Source: Malus domestica
Taxonomy: Eukaryota > Streptophyta > Magnoliopsida > Rosales > Rosaceae
Length of the DNA stretch: 64,000 bases
Direction of reading: 5' to 3'
NCBI RefSeq assembly: GCF_042453785.1
Contig: NC_091665.1
Location: forward strand, 22,597,501 to 22,661,500
Position 1 is the first letter of the stretch, and each line of letters opens with the position of its first letter. The notes below the pieces were generated by a model that saw nothing but the letters and a program-made list of their open reading frames with translations, was not told where the DNA came from and searched no databases. Both the position numbers and the translations under genes were made by a program. Shown one piece after another: positions 29,925 to 43,690 of this stretch.

Positions 29925-31098
29925 TGTTTGCGCCTGATTTTACACTATCGGCTCGAGTAATCGAGACCGTTGAGTGAGCATGGTTCTAAACCGTTTGATA
30001 AGAAAGTTAAGATAATTTTATTTTGTTAAAATAATGTTATGGTTTTTAATCATAATAATTATCTTTTAACAAATCATCTTGATTTTCTCATACAAAACAA
30101 CATGGATACAAATCATAGCCCCAGTTCAGAAGCAAGCAGAACAATCCGAATTAATTTGGATTTGTTAGCAGTGCACCGGATTAGAGCAGTTTGGATTTAT
30201 TTTCGAAGTTTGACATCAAATGGGTTGCATGCACCTAGCCTAGATAGTTTTTTGAAGTTTTTAATTGCAAGGGGATAATTCCAAAGATATTTCTGTGCAT
30301 ATGGTTCAAGTGTCGTGCAATAATGAAGTGTCAGAGGAGGTGTTTGGCTTTGATTACGTGTGGATGGAGGAAAGCATGTGGTAAAGCCACGTCACCAAAG
30401 ATCAAATACAATCCTTTGAAGATCAAGTCATGTCAAGCACATGGGAGTTTGAAATGAGACTCTACTCGAAGATCAGGCCGTGCTAAGCAAGTACATCAGT
30501 CCTATAAATACAGGTGCAATGGCAACGAAAGAAGCCCCTCCAATTCAACACACAAACTACCCTGCGTAAACGCTCGCTTTATGCGAAACCTCTCAACAAC
30601 CTTGAGATTTTAGCAACTGGCGAACATCTTCAGTTTAGATAAATAACACTATTGCCTTAGAATCAGTCGACCGTGAAGCACTTTCAGTTTGGATAAACAG
30701 CACTGCGACAGGGTCGACTGGTTATCTATCCAAGTCTCGATCAAGAAGGATTTTCGAATCCTTATTGGTAGATGTCATCTCATTAGCCTTCTCGGCGAAG
30801 TAAGGTGTTACATGTTACTACATTCGACACATTGAAAGCCGAATTTCATATTGAACTTCGCAGAACTAGTAGCCTTGTCTTTAGGCTCTTGAACCTAAAG
30901 GCCGAGAGTGTTCCTTCCTTGGCCACAGTTGCAAGATCGAGAAGTCAGCTACCCGCCCAACGCGACATCAACAAATTTTACTCACCGCCCGAGCTCGACC
31001 GTCGAGTTGGCATGCCCCGCACACAACCAAATGACGTAGTTAGCTTATTAATTACTCGGCCTGTGCGCCACGTAGACTTGGTAGTTTTAAGGTCAACA
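29925..31098 (+). repeat. 5' LTR, 1174 bp
   Basis: It runs TGTTTGCGCCTG...AAGGTCAACA. It holds two copies of a CAGTTTGGATAAACAGCACTG-type unit (30630-30710) and a 79-codon open frame (30039-30278) that is also kept in the 3' LTR. Confidence 0.9.
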
Positions 31099-31144
31099 TT
31101 TTGGCACGCCCAGTGGGACCAAGTGCTAAAACTACGAAATTCAC

Positions 31145-31435
31145 ATGATATATCAATATCACAATCAGGATGAGATTCGGCGCCTATTTAAGGAAATTGT
31201 CGAGCAACAAAAACTCCTTGACCGGATCGTTGAAGCAAATGAAGAAAGGCAAAAATCTTTCTCTCAAATGATAAAGGTGAAGGTTCATCACAGCTTACAA
31301 GATCAATGGTTAAATGAAGATAGAGCTCGATTTTATGAGTGGCTCGATAAAAAAACGTCTTTGGGTTCAAACCAATTTCATTTGAAGAATGGTTTGATCA
31401 AAAGGCCAGGGGGCAATTTTTCACTCCGGCCATAA
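31145..31435 (+). CDS. internal ORF of the LARD-like element
   Basis: A 96-codon frame starts just after the primer-site region. The product is highly charged and likely coiled-coil (FKEIVEQQKLLDRIVEANEE). A Lys/Glu/Val-rich frame follows to about 31610 after a stop. No zinc knuckle or protease motif is visible. It may be a gag relic or a family-specific ORF. Confidence 0.4.
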   Translation: MIYQYHNQDEIRRLFKEIVEQQKLLDRIVEANEERQKSFSQMIKVKVHHSLQDQWLNEDRARFYEWLDKKTSLGSNQFHLKNGLIKRPGGNFSLRP

Positions 31436-32326
31436 CCAACATTCGGCCTAAAAAGATTGTCGAGACGGTCAAAGAAGAACCTAGGCCACCTGTTTTTTCA
31501 GTCGAGACTGAAATTGTGGTAGGCCTAGAAACAAAAGCTCAAGTTTCTAAGCCACAAGTTAACTTAGAAAATGATTTGTTAGAAGAGTGTTCCAATGATG
31601 AAAAAGATCGATAATCAGCTTCGGACGAAAAAGCCACATCAATTGATATGGTAATTGGAGATGTGGTCTTAGACGCCAAAACTACGCCAATTGACATGGT
31701 TATTGTTGATAAAGCCAATATAGAGAAATCTCATTAGGCTAAGTTGTTTGAGTTAAGAGCCGAAATTGACGAAGTTATTACGCCTGGTGGGCATAATAAT
31801 TGTTCAACACATTCGGCGGCCGAAAATAAAAAGAATTTCACCATGTCAAAAGTATTTGGAGATTATTCTTTATTCGGCTTAAAGCGAAATCAAATTGAAA
31901 ATTTTAATATGAAACGATCTCTACTATGAATAAAACATTGTTGGCCTCCTCCTTCTCATGGATCAGCCACTTTATTCCCATATATCCATCTGGCTGTTTG
32001 AGCCGATGATGCATAAGAAAATAGGGGGTAGCAAGCATCCTGACCTCGTACTTAAAAAAAAAAGAAAAAAAAAGGAAACAACTTTCGTTGTCTAGGCCGA
32101 GGCCGAGAGAATCAGGAGGATGCTATGGTGGCCATAGCGTTGGCCGATTTAAAAAAAAAAAAAAAGTTTTGAGGTCCATGCCCCTGAAGACCTGCTTGAA
32201 AGTGGAGATATTAACAAAGCCATTCAGCCCATTTTTAAGCTTTTTAGGATAAGTCCTCTAGAGTAATCACATGACGGAGGAATCTAAGAAAAAAGTAGGC
32301 ATGCATGACAGAAACAGGACATGGGG

Positions 32327-32329
<3 letters not shown>

Positions 32330-32370
<41 letters not shown>

Positions 32371-32391
32371 ATATATATGTATATATGTATG
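32330..32391. repeat. (TA)n-type microsatellite
   Basis: AT dinucleotides with a few ATGT variants, in the internal region of the LARD-like element. Confidence 0.95.
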
Positions 32392-33244
32392 TACAACCAG
32401 TTGGTCATGGGGTTTATATATATAGTTAGCGTGCATCAAGACGCCACGACCAAAACACCACTTTAGGATGCCATTTCCAAATTTTAAAAATGCTGAGGAG
32501 TGGATGGCTGAATGACATGTCGAACGACTGCTCACATGTTTTGGAGTTCGTCCCCCAAATTTCTTCAAAATAGGTAGTAGGCTTCAGTCTATGGACATGA
32601 TGGCGTGAGGAACCATGATTTGCTTCAAGGTACCAGGTTAGTGAAAAGTTATGGTTTTCTTTCATGTCATGTCAGAACACAATTGGGAAGAGTGAGAAGT
32701 CATGATTTGCTTTTATGTCATGTCATAATACAATTGGGAAGACAAAAGTTTTGTCTATTTATTTAGGTCGAGCTCAGCTAACTCGTCGAATATACTTTTC
32801 AAGTTATGTAACCAAGTCTATGGACTTAACTTCTAATTCAGTGTCGGCCGAATCTGGGTTTTATTGTTATTTTGTTTGGCCAACTTTTGCCGAGCTCGGC
32901 GGACATAAGTTGGTGCTCAGCAGTAAAATCATGGGTCTCTTTCATATCATGATATCTACAGTAAAAAGGCTATCTAAATGGGGGATTTGTTTTAATATCT
33001 CGGTGCACCTCATCTCAAATTTTGGTCAAAGGAATGGAATTTTAGAAATTAGTTTGCCAAATAAATTTTTATTCGGCGATGGTTTCTCAGTAGTTCTCGG
33101 CTATATGTTTTTCTTGGTCATTCGGCGAAGTTACGAGTTTCAAGGTCATCTAGCCGAAGCTGAAGGAAATTTTGATATGCGTTGACGAATAATTTCCTTG
33201 ACCATTCGGCTTATGAGCCGAAGCTTAAGGAAACTGGGGGGCAA

Positions 33245-34473
33245 TGTTTGCGCCTGATTTTAAACTATCGACCTGAGTAATCGAGACCGTTGAGTGAGCA
33301 TGGTTCTAGACCGTTGGATAAGAAAGTTAAGATAATTTTATTATTTTTTTAAATAATGTTATGGTTTTTAATCATAATAATTATCTTTTAACAAATCATC
33401 TTGATTTTCTCATACAAAACAACAGGGATACAAATCATAGCCCCAATTCAGAAGCAAGCAAAACAATCCGAATTAATTTGGATTTGTTAGCAGTGCACCG
33501 GATTAGAGCAGTTTGGATTTATTTTCGAAGTTTGACATCAAATGGGTTGCATGCACCTAGCCTAGATAGTTTTTTGAAGTTTTTAATTGCAAAGGGATAA
33601 TTTCAAAGATATTTCTATGCATATGGTTCAAGTGCCGTGCAATAATGAAATGTCAGATGAGGTGTTTGGCTTTGATTACATGTGGATGGAGGAAAGCATG
33701 TGGTAAAGCCACGTCACCAAAGATCAAATACAATCATTTGAAGATCAAGTCATGTCAAGCAAATGGGAGTTTGAAATTGGACTTTACTTGAGGATCAGGC
33801 TGTGCCAAGCAAGTACATTAGTCCTATAAATATAGGTGCAATGGCAACGGAAGAAGCCCTTCCAATTCAACACACAAACTACTCTGCGCAAACCCTCGCT
33901 CTACGCGAAACCTCTCAACAGCCTTAAGATTTTTATTTTCCTTTTTCGCCAACACATCTTCAGTTTGGATAAACAGCACTGTGAAGGCAACCGACGAACA
34001 TCTTTAGTTTGGATAAACAACACTGTTGCTGTAGAATCAGCCGATCATGAAGCACATTCAGTTTGGATAAACAGCACTGCGATATGGCCGACTGGTTATC
34101 TATCCAAGTCTCGGTCGAGAAGGATTTTCGCATCCTTGTTGGCAGAGGTCATCTCATCAGCATTCTCAGTGAAGTGAGGTGTTACATGTTACTACATTCG
34201 GCACATTAAAAGCCGAATTTGATATTGAACTTCGCAGAACTAGTAGCCTTGTCTTCAGGCTCTAGAACCCAAAGGCTGAAAGTGTTCTTTCCTCAGTCGC
34301 AGTCGTAAGATCGAGAAGTTAGCCATGCGCCCAACGCGACATCAACAAATTTTACTCATTGGTAGAGCTCGGTCGTCAAATTGGCACGCCCTGCACATAA
34401 CCAAAGGATGTAGTTAGCTTATTAATTACTCGACCTACGCACCACGTAGGCTTGGTAGTTTTTAGGGTCAACA
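33245..34473 (+). repeat. 3' LTR, 1229 bp
   Basis: This is a direct repeat of 29925-31098. It is longer because it holds three rather than two copies of the CAGTTTGGATAAACAGCACTG-type unit (33958-34080). Scattered substitutions between the LTRs show that the insertion is not recent. Confidence 0.9.
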
Positions 34474-34674
34474 ACTAGCAAAGGCCACACATTCAGTGTG
34501 TGAGAACTATTTTTTTTATTTATAAGAGCAGTGATTTGTTTTTAACGAGCTGGAAATTAAGGAGAGTAGAAAGAGCAGTGGGAGAAAAATGTGAAAGATA
34601 AAGGGAGGTGGGAGTAAATTGGAGATCACTTGTTTGTGAGGGTGAGAAAAAAATACAGCAAAATTGCTTAGTGT

Positions 34675-35589
34675 AGGGTTGGGCAAACGGGTCTAGGACC
34701 TGCGGGGCGAGGTGCGTCTTGTAGGTTCGGGGCGTGTCTAGATTTTGTAAACTCGAAACGAGGCAAGGTAAGGCAGGTTCATGTAATTGGCGGGTCGAGG
34801 TGGGTGCGAATTTCTAAAAAAAAAAAAGAGGCGCCCGGACTGGACCATTTCCACCATCCATTATATGGAGATTACATCTCCACCGTTCATTCCTAACACA
34901 TATCTACTCTCTTTCGGTCTCTCATCTCTCGAATTGTCAGTTCGTTCTCTCATATCTTGAATTCCCAACTCGAGCCTCGAGGTCTTCATCTCTCAACTCC
35001 AACTACCATCTTTTATGTCGTGACATCGTTTTCTTTGTCAGTCTGTACGTTATGTTCGCCGCAAGACTTCAGCAGAGCTCTGGTAAAGATGACCAAAAAG
35101 GACGAGGACATCACCGCCTCTCTCGACGACTTCATAGAGAAAGATATCGACATCCTCGGTAAGTAAAAGAAGAAGTTTGAAGGGTCGAAGCTTACCAGTT
35201 GTTAGCCGCGCCTCGGTATGTGATTTGAGGCTCAAATTTATGTAATTTAAAGCAAAATAAGTGCTTTTAGGAAATCTGCTTATGGGTATGTATGATTTTG
35301 TTTTGATTCATCAATTGGTGTAATTTGTAATGGCAAGGGTGGAGGTTTTGGATCCATGAGGAAGACGACGTCTTTCTAGATTGATATGCGTGTTAGGTTA
35401 GCGGCTGCTGGTGTGGTTGGGCTCAAGCACAAATTGCAGATCTTGTTAGACCCGTGAACTCAGCCCGAATCAGCCCATTTCAAACGGGCCAGGTTAAGTC
35501 TGATTCCAAATTTATAAGTTTCATTACTCGCCCCGCTCCACTTTGTTTCATTTTAAAATGGGTCCAGTCTGGTCTCTCCAAATTTGGGC
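34675..35589. mobile_element. hAT-like non-autonomous element with coding-like insert
   Basis: CTTAGTGT flanks both sides (34667-34674 and 35590-35597), an 8 bp duplication as in hAT elements. The left end AGGGTTGGGCAAACGGGTC is typical of plant hAT ends; the right end is degraded. Inside, 34957-35166 is an open frame ending ALVKMTKKDEDITASLDDFI. Related basic sequence continues after a stop. This could be a captured host gene piece that I cannot name. Confidence 0.55.
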
Positions 35590-35774
35590 CTTAGTGTGTC
35601 ATTTACTATATTGCTCATAATTTTATTTTAGTTAGGGGTGTGATATCCACACACCCCTTTTTACTTCTCACACACCCTTTATTTATTTCTATCATTTGAT
35701 ATTTTTCAATTCATATGATCCAATGACTGGAAATTAAAAGGGTGTATGAAAAGTAAAAATGGGTGTGTGAGAAG

Positions 35775-36572
35775 TAGGCCTGGTAATTCCTGACACGACC
35801 CGATAACCCGACACGACACGACACGAAATTAACAGGTGTTCGGGTCGACACAATAACGAATCGGGTGGTTATCGGGTAACCTGATAAGCACCTGTTAAGA
35901 TAACAGGTTGATTCGGGTATACACGTGGGTAACACGATACACGATAAGCAGAATATTAATTTTATAACCCTAAAAAAATATTGTAATAATTATATATATT
36001 AATTTAACAATTTTATACCCCTAAAAACTATAATATATATATATATATATTAAATTAACTATAATAATTATAATAATTATACATACTATAATAATTATAC
36101 CCCAAAATATTAACTATCTATAATAATTATATATATATGTATAGATTAAATTTTGAATTATAAAAACTATAATAATTATTAATTAATATGTATGCATCCA
36201 TTGATTTGAATTTTGATTCCATAATTGATCCATTCCATTCCCTGCTGCAGTGCCACCCTTTTTGAAGAAAAAGGGAGGGAAAATGAAAATGATAAGAAAA
36301 GTTGAAAAGGAAACAAAAAAGAGAGGGAATTAGGGAAAGATGGATGGATAGGGTGGAGGGAAAAGTGAAAATTATATGAAAAGTTGAAAATGAAACAAAA
36401 AAGAGAGGGAAAAATGAAAATTAATAGAAGTGCAGTGGTGAGAATATTTTTTTTTTAAGTTATTAACTTTTTATCGCACATGATATATCCCACTATTTTT
36501 ATAATGACACGTGATGTACTACTCTGTGTACCGGTCAATTATACATACAAAATAAATAGATTTAAATCTACT

Positions 36573-36603
<31 letters not shown>

Positions 36604-38153
36604 TACACCATTGAACTTGATGGGATACGAATTCTCCGAAACAAATTTCAACGATCACAACCGTCAAACTTGTTTGTATATGCTTCGAGATCACATCACC
36701 AAAAAATCACAAAAAACAAACATTCAGAGATCAAGTAATGAGACAAATCTTTTCGACGGTTATAAACGAAAAATCACGATTTAACGGTTATTTTAACTCC
36801 GATTTTGATGATTTTTTACAGCTACACTCCTTGACCCTATATGAATACAATGAATAAATTCGATCTTCAATTTAAAATATTTACACAAGTGGATACCATA
36901 AAATCTTATGTTATACTTGATGAAAGTATAAATAAAGTCTAAGTGTTAGTCAATCTATTGTTTTGATGGGATACAAATTCTCCGAAACTAATTTCAACGA
37001 TCCCAACCGTCAAACTTGTTTGTATATGCTTCGAGATCACATCACCAAAAAATCACAAAAAACAAACATTTAGAGATCAAGTAACGGGACAAAGCTTTTT
37101 GACGATTATAAACGAAAAATCATGATTTAACGGTTATTTTAACACCGATTTTGATGATTTTTTACAGCTACAGTCCTTGACCCTATGTGAATATAATGAA
37201 TGAATTCGATCTTCAATTTAAAATATTTACACAAGTGGATAACACAAAATCTTATGTTATACTTAATGAAAGTATAAATAAACTCTAAGTGTTAGTCAAT
37301 CTATTGTTTTGATGGGATATGAATTATCCGAAACTAATTTCAACGATCCCAACCGTTAAACTTGTTTGTATATGCTTCGAGATCACATAAGCAAAAAATC
37401 ACAAAAACAAACATTCAAAGATCAAGTAACGGAACAAAACTTTTCAACGGTTATAAACGAAAAATCACGATTTAACGGTTATTTTAACTCCGATTTTGAT
37501 GATTTTTTACAGCTACAGTCCTTGACCGTATATGAATACAAAGAATGAATTCGATCTTCAATTTAAAATATTTACACTAGTGGATGTGGATATCACAAAA
37601 TCTTATGTTATATACTTAATAAAAGTATGAATCAACTATAATAATTATATATATTAATTTAACAATTTTATACCCCTAAAAACTATAGTAATTATATAAT
37701 ATAATTATATATATTAAATTAAATTTAAAAAATTGATGACCATTTGGATCGGCTGAGATTTAATCTTTTGAGAAAGACTTACAACCTTGAAAACAAAAAC
37801 TCTTTCATTTTGCATATCCTTGCACATTTAATATTTGTAATAGATTAGTAGTGTATGTATTATTTTTTTATTAGGCTCTTATTTTCGAGTGTAGTTATAG
37901 TACTTAAATGACAAATGTTTTAATGTTTTGAAGTAATATTTATGTGGCAATATGTGGTATGTGCAAATTTAAAAAAAAAAATATTTTTCTTAACGGGTCA
38001 TAACGGGTCAGGTCACTTTACCCGTTGGGTAAAGTGACACGACCTGTTAAGGACCCATTAAGATAACGGGTGTGACGACACGACCCGTTAAGATAATAGG
38101 TGTTACACGAAAACGACACGAATACGACAGACACGACCCGTTTGCCAAGCCTA
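35775..38153. mobile_element. hAT-like non-autonomous element, 2.38 kb
   Basis: The 8 bp duplication GTGAGAAG (35767-35774 and 38154-38161) and the inverted ends TAGGCCTGGTAA and TTTGCCAAGCCTA are hAT hallmarks. Subterminal regions are full of ACACGACCCG and AACGGGTC phrases, probable transposase binding sites. There is no transposase ORF. The core holds a 346 bp tandem repeat. Confidence 0.9.
36619..37640. repeat. 346 bp tandem repeat, about 2.9 copies
   Basis: Units start with GATGGGATA at 36619, 36965 and 37311, exactly 346 bp apart. Each contains TTCAACGATC, TATATGCTTCGAGATCACAT and CGATTTAACGGTTATTTTAA. The copies are highly alike; the third is cut at its end. Confidence 0.95.
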
Positions 38154-38188
38154 GTGAGAAGTAAAAAGGTCCACACACCCCTTTAGTT

Positions 38189-39215
38189 ATTGTTGTTTAG
38201 TTTTGTTGATAGGGCTAAAATGATCTTTTAACCCTTGACAAAGAGGGTTATTTTGTTATTGTTATAAATATAGGTGTCCATTATTTAATTTGAGTGGATG
38301 ACATTATGTCTGTGCAAGTAATGACATCATGCATATGTAAACAATGATGTCATGACCTATTCATTTGCCTATATAATGAAGGCCAAGGCCACTAACAAAT
38401 AAGAGAAACATACGGAGGAAATGAAAGAAAAGAGGAAAGAAAGAGAGAAAAGAAAGAAGAGATATGCATGAGAAATACCAGTGAGCCAAGCTAGAGAGAA
38501 AAGGAAAAATAGTGAGAATTATTTTGTATTCCTATTATTTCAAATAATGAAAGAAAATACTACTGGCATCCAAATGATGTAGACATACTTGTCGAACTTC
38601 ATAAATATTGTGTTTTATTTACTATATCCCACTGCACACATATCCTCAATTTTAAACAGTTTTTGATTTTTGATTTTATTTCTTTTTGTCAAATTGCCTT
38701 TTTTTTAAAATTTGAAACTCGTTTCATTTTTTAGTTTTTAAAAATGTGAAAACTGAAAATAAAAAAGTAATCCTAGTAAGTAAATTACTTATAGGATTCT
38801 ATAATATATTTTATTGTAATTGTATTCCTTGGGGAGTAAGATTTTTTCTCCCTTATCACTATAAATAGAGGCACAACAAGGTTAAACACCATACTATAGA
38901 ATCACCAAATTCTCTCTTCTAATTATCCTTGCCGTCGTCAATCTCCCTCTTGTTGGGCCATAATTGTCCAGGGCAGGAGTGAGGCGGATCAAAATACGCA
39001 TACCTTAGAAGTCCGGTCATAGACTCGACAGCCTCCGATGTAGAGCTGAATAAACGGAGCAGGGATGACACCATCATCCTATTCTGGAATCAGTAGACAA
39101 AGTCTGACGACTTTGCTAAGATTTATCATGCTTATTCTGCAAGATACGAAAACTTAATCCAACAAGGAATCAACAGGTTTCGTATAATCTTGGAGTTCTT
39201 ACAATCTAAGGATTG
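38189..39215 (+). mobile_element. Ty1/copia-like LTR remnants
   Basis: This region holds leader-like sequences typical of copia LTRs, such as TATAATGAAGGCCAAGGCCA (38373) and CACTATAAATAGAGGCACAA (38856) with ATTCTCTCTTCT after it. A similar stretch occurs at 57.2-57.5 kb. I cannot fix the ends. No coding sequence is visible. Confidence 0.4.
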
Positions 39216-39220
39216 ACATG

Positions 39221-39514
39221 TGTGACATCCCACATCGCCCATGGGAGTGGATCTTGTAAGCCTTATATGTATATTTCCATCTCTTCGTAACACGAGGCTT
39301 TTTAGGAGCTCATTGGCTTCGGGTTCCATCGGAATTCCGAAGTTAAGCTAGTTCGCGAAAGAGCAATCCCATGATGGGTGACCGACTGGGAAGTTCTCGT
39401 GTGAGTTTCTAGAAACAAAACCATGAGGGCGTGGTCGGGGCCCAAAGCGGACAATATCGTGTTACGACGGAGTCAAGCCCGGGATGTGGTGGGAGCTAGG
39501 GCTAGGATGTGACA
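39221..39514 (+). mobile_element. Cassandra solo LTR
   Basis: The 294 bp LTR (TGTGACATCCCACATCG...GGATGTGACA) includes the 5S-like segment CAATCCCATGATGGGTGACC. The 5 bp duplication ACATG lies on both sides (39216-39220, 39515-39519). No internal region or second LTR exists, so it is a solo LTR left by recombination. Confidence 0.93.
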
Positions 39515-39819
39515 ACATGCACCGTAAGTAATCACATTCGTAAAATGATGCAATATCTACTTCTTAGATATCTTTTGTGATTCTCTCGGTTTGATAATGA
39601 TTATATTATCCTAAAATATGCATCTCTGCTCCCAAAATTATCGCATACTTATTATATTGCTTATTGCTTAAGTCTTATATTGCTTACTAACTTGATCGTT
39701 GGAGAGCCTTTGATTAGCATACACCACCTCCCCCCTCCCCATGCCCTGATTATACTTGTTCACAGTAATTTGTTCTTTTATAGTTTAGTTGGATTTGTGC
39801 ATCTTTACCGCTTACAGCG

Positions 39820-41590
39820 GTGTGAATTTGGTTCCAACAATTGGTGTTTTCATTGAGAGTGAAAATCATATTCCTCTTGACCAACTCAATCTATCACAGA
39901 CATGAACACATAAGAAAGCTTTATTAAATCCAACACTAACAAGGTGACCGATGACAACCTTGCCCCTGATGTCTCAATCCCATCCATTGAGAATAATCTT
40001 GTTGTCGACACCACCAACACTCTAGGGGCAAGCAATCAAACCCTTCATGCTCTAGCCACCCCAAAGGGCGGCGATGCTTTGCCTATTGGACCTCCCAATA
40101 TGAGGCATGTATGAGATACTTTACCAAAGATCGACGCTTCTGTTGATAAGTTGCAGCATGCCTATACTACTTTTCGGGTGATGTCTTTCGTGGACGTCAA
40201 GAAGAGAATGAAGGCTCTCAAAAGATCCAGTAGGACCTTCCCACAAACTCAAATTCCTATTTTCGATTATAGCAACATAAGTACCATAACCCCAGATGAA
40301 TAACTCATGGAGCCAACTTATACTCCAACTTTAGCAGACATCACTAATCCGAGTACAAACCCGCTTCATAATGATCAAACTGCCAATAACACTGTTCCAA
40401 ACGGGACAAAGGTTCTACACAACCCTGGTCCCTTGGCTGTTGCAAGAGTGCACCGGATGGAACCACGACATTGAGCTTTAACGACCCAAAGTCTTCAGAG
40501 GAGCCAAAGAGATGTCGACTCGATAACCACGACATGACTAGAGATGCCCCAAGGAAAACTCCACTTCGTATCCCTGGTTGGACTGTCGTGAAAGTGAAAA
40601 GCACACTCTCTTCAACAATCGAATATGCGCCTTCGCCTTATAAGTTTTCTTAACCTCAATTTAAGTACTTCTGCGGTGACACTGATCCGGATTACCACAT
40701 CATGCACTATATGAGCGTCATGGCGTTATACAGCAACAACGACATTTGGATGTAGAAGATGTTCTCCTCTATCCTAGAGGGGACCGTCATGAGGTGGTTC
40801 TCAGAGTTATTAACTCGTTTGATTGATTGCTTCAAAAATTTGGTCAGCATCTTCACCAACACCTATTTGGTGTACTATGATGTCCAAAAGCAACACAAGG
40901 CCATATTCATCATGGTAGCTCAAAGCAAGGACAAAATTCTTAAAGCTTACCTGAAGTGGTTCCACGCGAAATCGGCTAAGGTAGAAAGGCTTGACGACAT
41001 ACTTGCCATCATGGCTTACAAGTAAGGACTCTATTTCAACTCGCCCTTCTCCTAGAAGCTGAACAAGAGGAAGTACGACTATGCCACCCTAGCAGAATGT
41101 TTGACCTCACTAACTGGGACGACAAAACCAAAAGGAAGGTTCCTTATCAGGACCGCAGTAGGAAGCTCAAACGAAAAAGAGAAGACTGGAGCAATCCACC
41201 TCTATCTTCCCGTCAACATGACATGAGGGGACGAAAAATAAATCAGCTCCACTTAGATTGAGGCAATATACTGACCTGCACACAATCATCAACAACATTC
41301 TTCACAGCATCAAGGACAAACCCTTCCTCGAACGGTTGGAACATCTTCCTGAACATCTGGTAAATAAAAGCCAAAAGAGTATTGCTCATTCCACCAATGC
41401 ATAAGCCATACCATTCGAAATTGACAAACGCTCAGAGACCACATCGAGGAAATCATTAACCAATGGCACTGTTGGGAGTTTGTAAGAAGCAAGGCAAGGA
41501 AAGAAAAAGCCCCCCGAAGAAAAGGACAAAGGTGAATCCGACAGGTACGACCTGACTGATGACAAGGATGACAAGAGGTCATCAAAGAAG
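39820..41590 (+). mobile_element. Ty3/gypsy retrotransposon remnant (gag only)
   Basis: After a leader-like segment (TTGGTGTTTTCATTGAGAG, 39841) comes a broken gag-like reading frame. The best part (40660-41150) reads YFCGDTDPDYHIMHYMSVMA, RWFSELLTRLIDCFKNLVSI and FHAKSAKVERLDDILAIMAY. This is the capsid-like region of plant gypsy gag (retrotransposon gag family). Stops interrupt it (e.g. after NNDIWM and after MAYK). No zinc knuckle, protease, RT or integrase follows; the sequence joins the squalene epoxidase pseudogene at about 41,560-41,600. Confidence 0.8.
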
Positions 41591-41601
41591 CTCACTCTCA
41601 A

Positions 41602-43174
<1,573 letters not shown>

Positions 43175-43496
43175 AGATCGTGAATTCGGTTAGAGAAGAT
43201 TATGGTGGAGCTCTCTGAATTTTAGTTCTTTTCAAGTGTTGGAGTTGGTTCTCAGACTTAAGTTGGCGCCTATATATGGTGAGCCAACTTTTTTTAAAAA
43301 CTATTTTTTGGTTTTGGGATAGAAACGTGGATAAGTTATGCGCCTACCACTGTAAATTATTTACCCAGGCCAAATTGGAAGACCTGAAAGCAAGTCATTT
43401 TGTACAAGACTGCGTAATTTAGTAAATTTCATTCCCCCCCAAGATTTAGTGGAATCATTTGCAACTAAAATATAGGTAATCTTTTGGCAAATGGGA

Positions 43497-43690
43497 GTTT
43501 AGGCCAGTTGGCTAAGACAATATACCATTCCTCTTACATATGAGTTTAAGTTTCATTTTTCGTAAATTAGAATATAGTTTTGAATGGAAATAACAATGTA
43601 ACCGAAATTAACAAATGTTTGGAGGTTATTGAATAATAAAGTAATTTACTTCACAAATATAATTTTTATTTCGCAATTGTTATGATATTT
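43497..43690 (+). mobile_element. possible tRNA-derived SINE
   Basis: GGCCAGTTGGCTAAGAC resembles a pol III A box, and TGAGTTTAAGTTTCAT, about 35 bases on, resembles a B box. There is no clear tail or target duplication, so this is tentative. Confidence 0.35.

Larger units (their letters stand above)
29925..34473 (+). mobile_element. non-autonomous LTR retrotransposon (LARD-like), 4.55 kb
   Basis: The element is complete: target duplication ACTAG at 29920-29924 and 34474-34478, LTRs TGTTTGCGCC...GGTCAACA, and an internal region of 2146 bp. A likely primer site (TTTTGGCACGCCCAGTGGG) follows the left LTR, and a purine tract (AAACTGGGGGGCAA) precedes the right one. No protease, reverse transcriptase, integrase or recognisable gag exists, so it needed enzymes from elsewhere. 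It landed in the middle of a foldback element. Confidence 0.9.
35634..38182. mobile_element. MITE with ~44 bp inverted ends, split by a hAT element
   Basis: The left end AGGGGTGTGATATCCACACA and the right end CCACACACCCCT lie between copies of TTAGTT (35628-35633 and 38183-38188). Without the inner element it would be 162 bp. The pair CTTCTCACACACCC / GGGTGTGTGAGAAG shows the inverted arms; the hAT element sits in the right arm. Confidence 0.75.

Noticed and set aside
32715..33185. 156-codon ORF in the LARD-like element
   Set aside because: The length is notable, but the composition and lack of any motif suggest chance; no other support.
41310..41585. 91-codon minus-strand ORF between gypsy gag and the squalene epoxidase pseudogene
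   Set aside because: It lies antisense in gypsy-derived DNA and shows no homology to squalene epoxidase.
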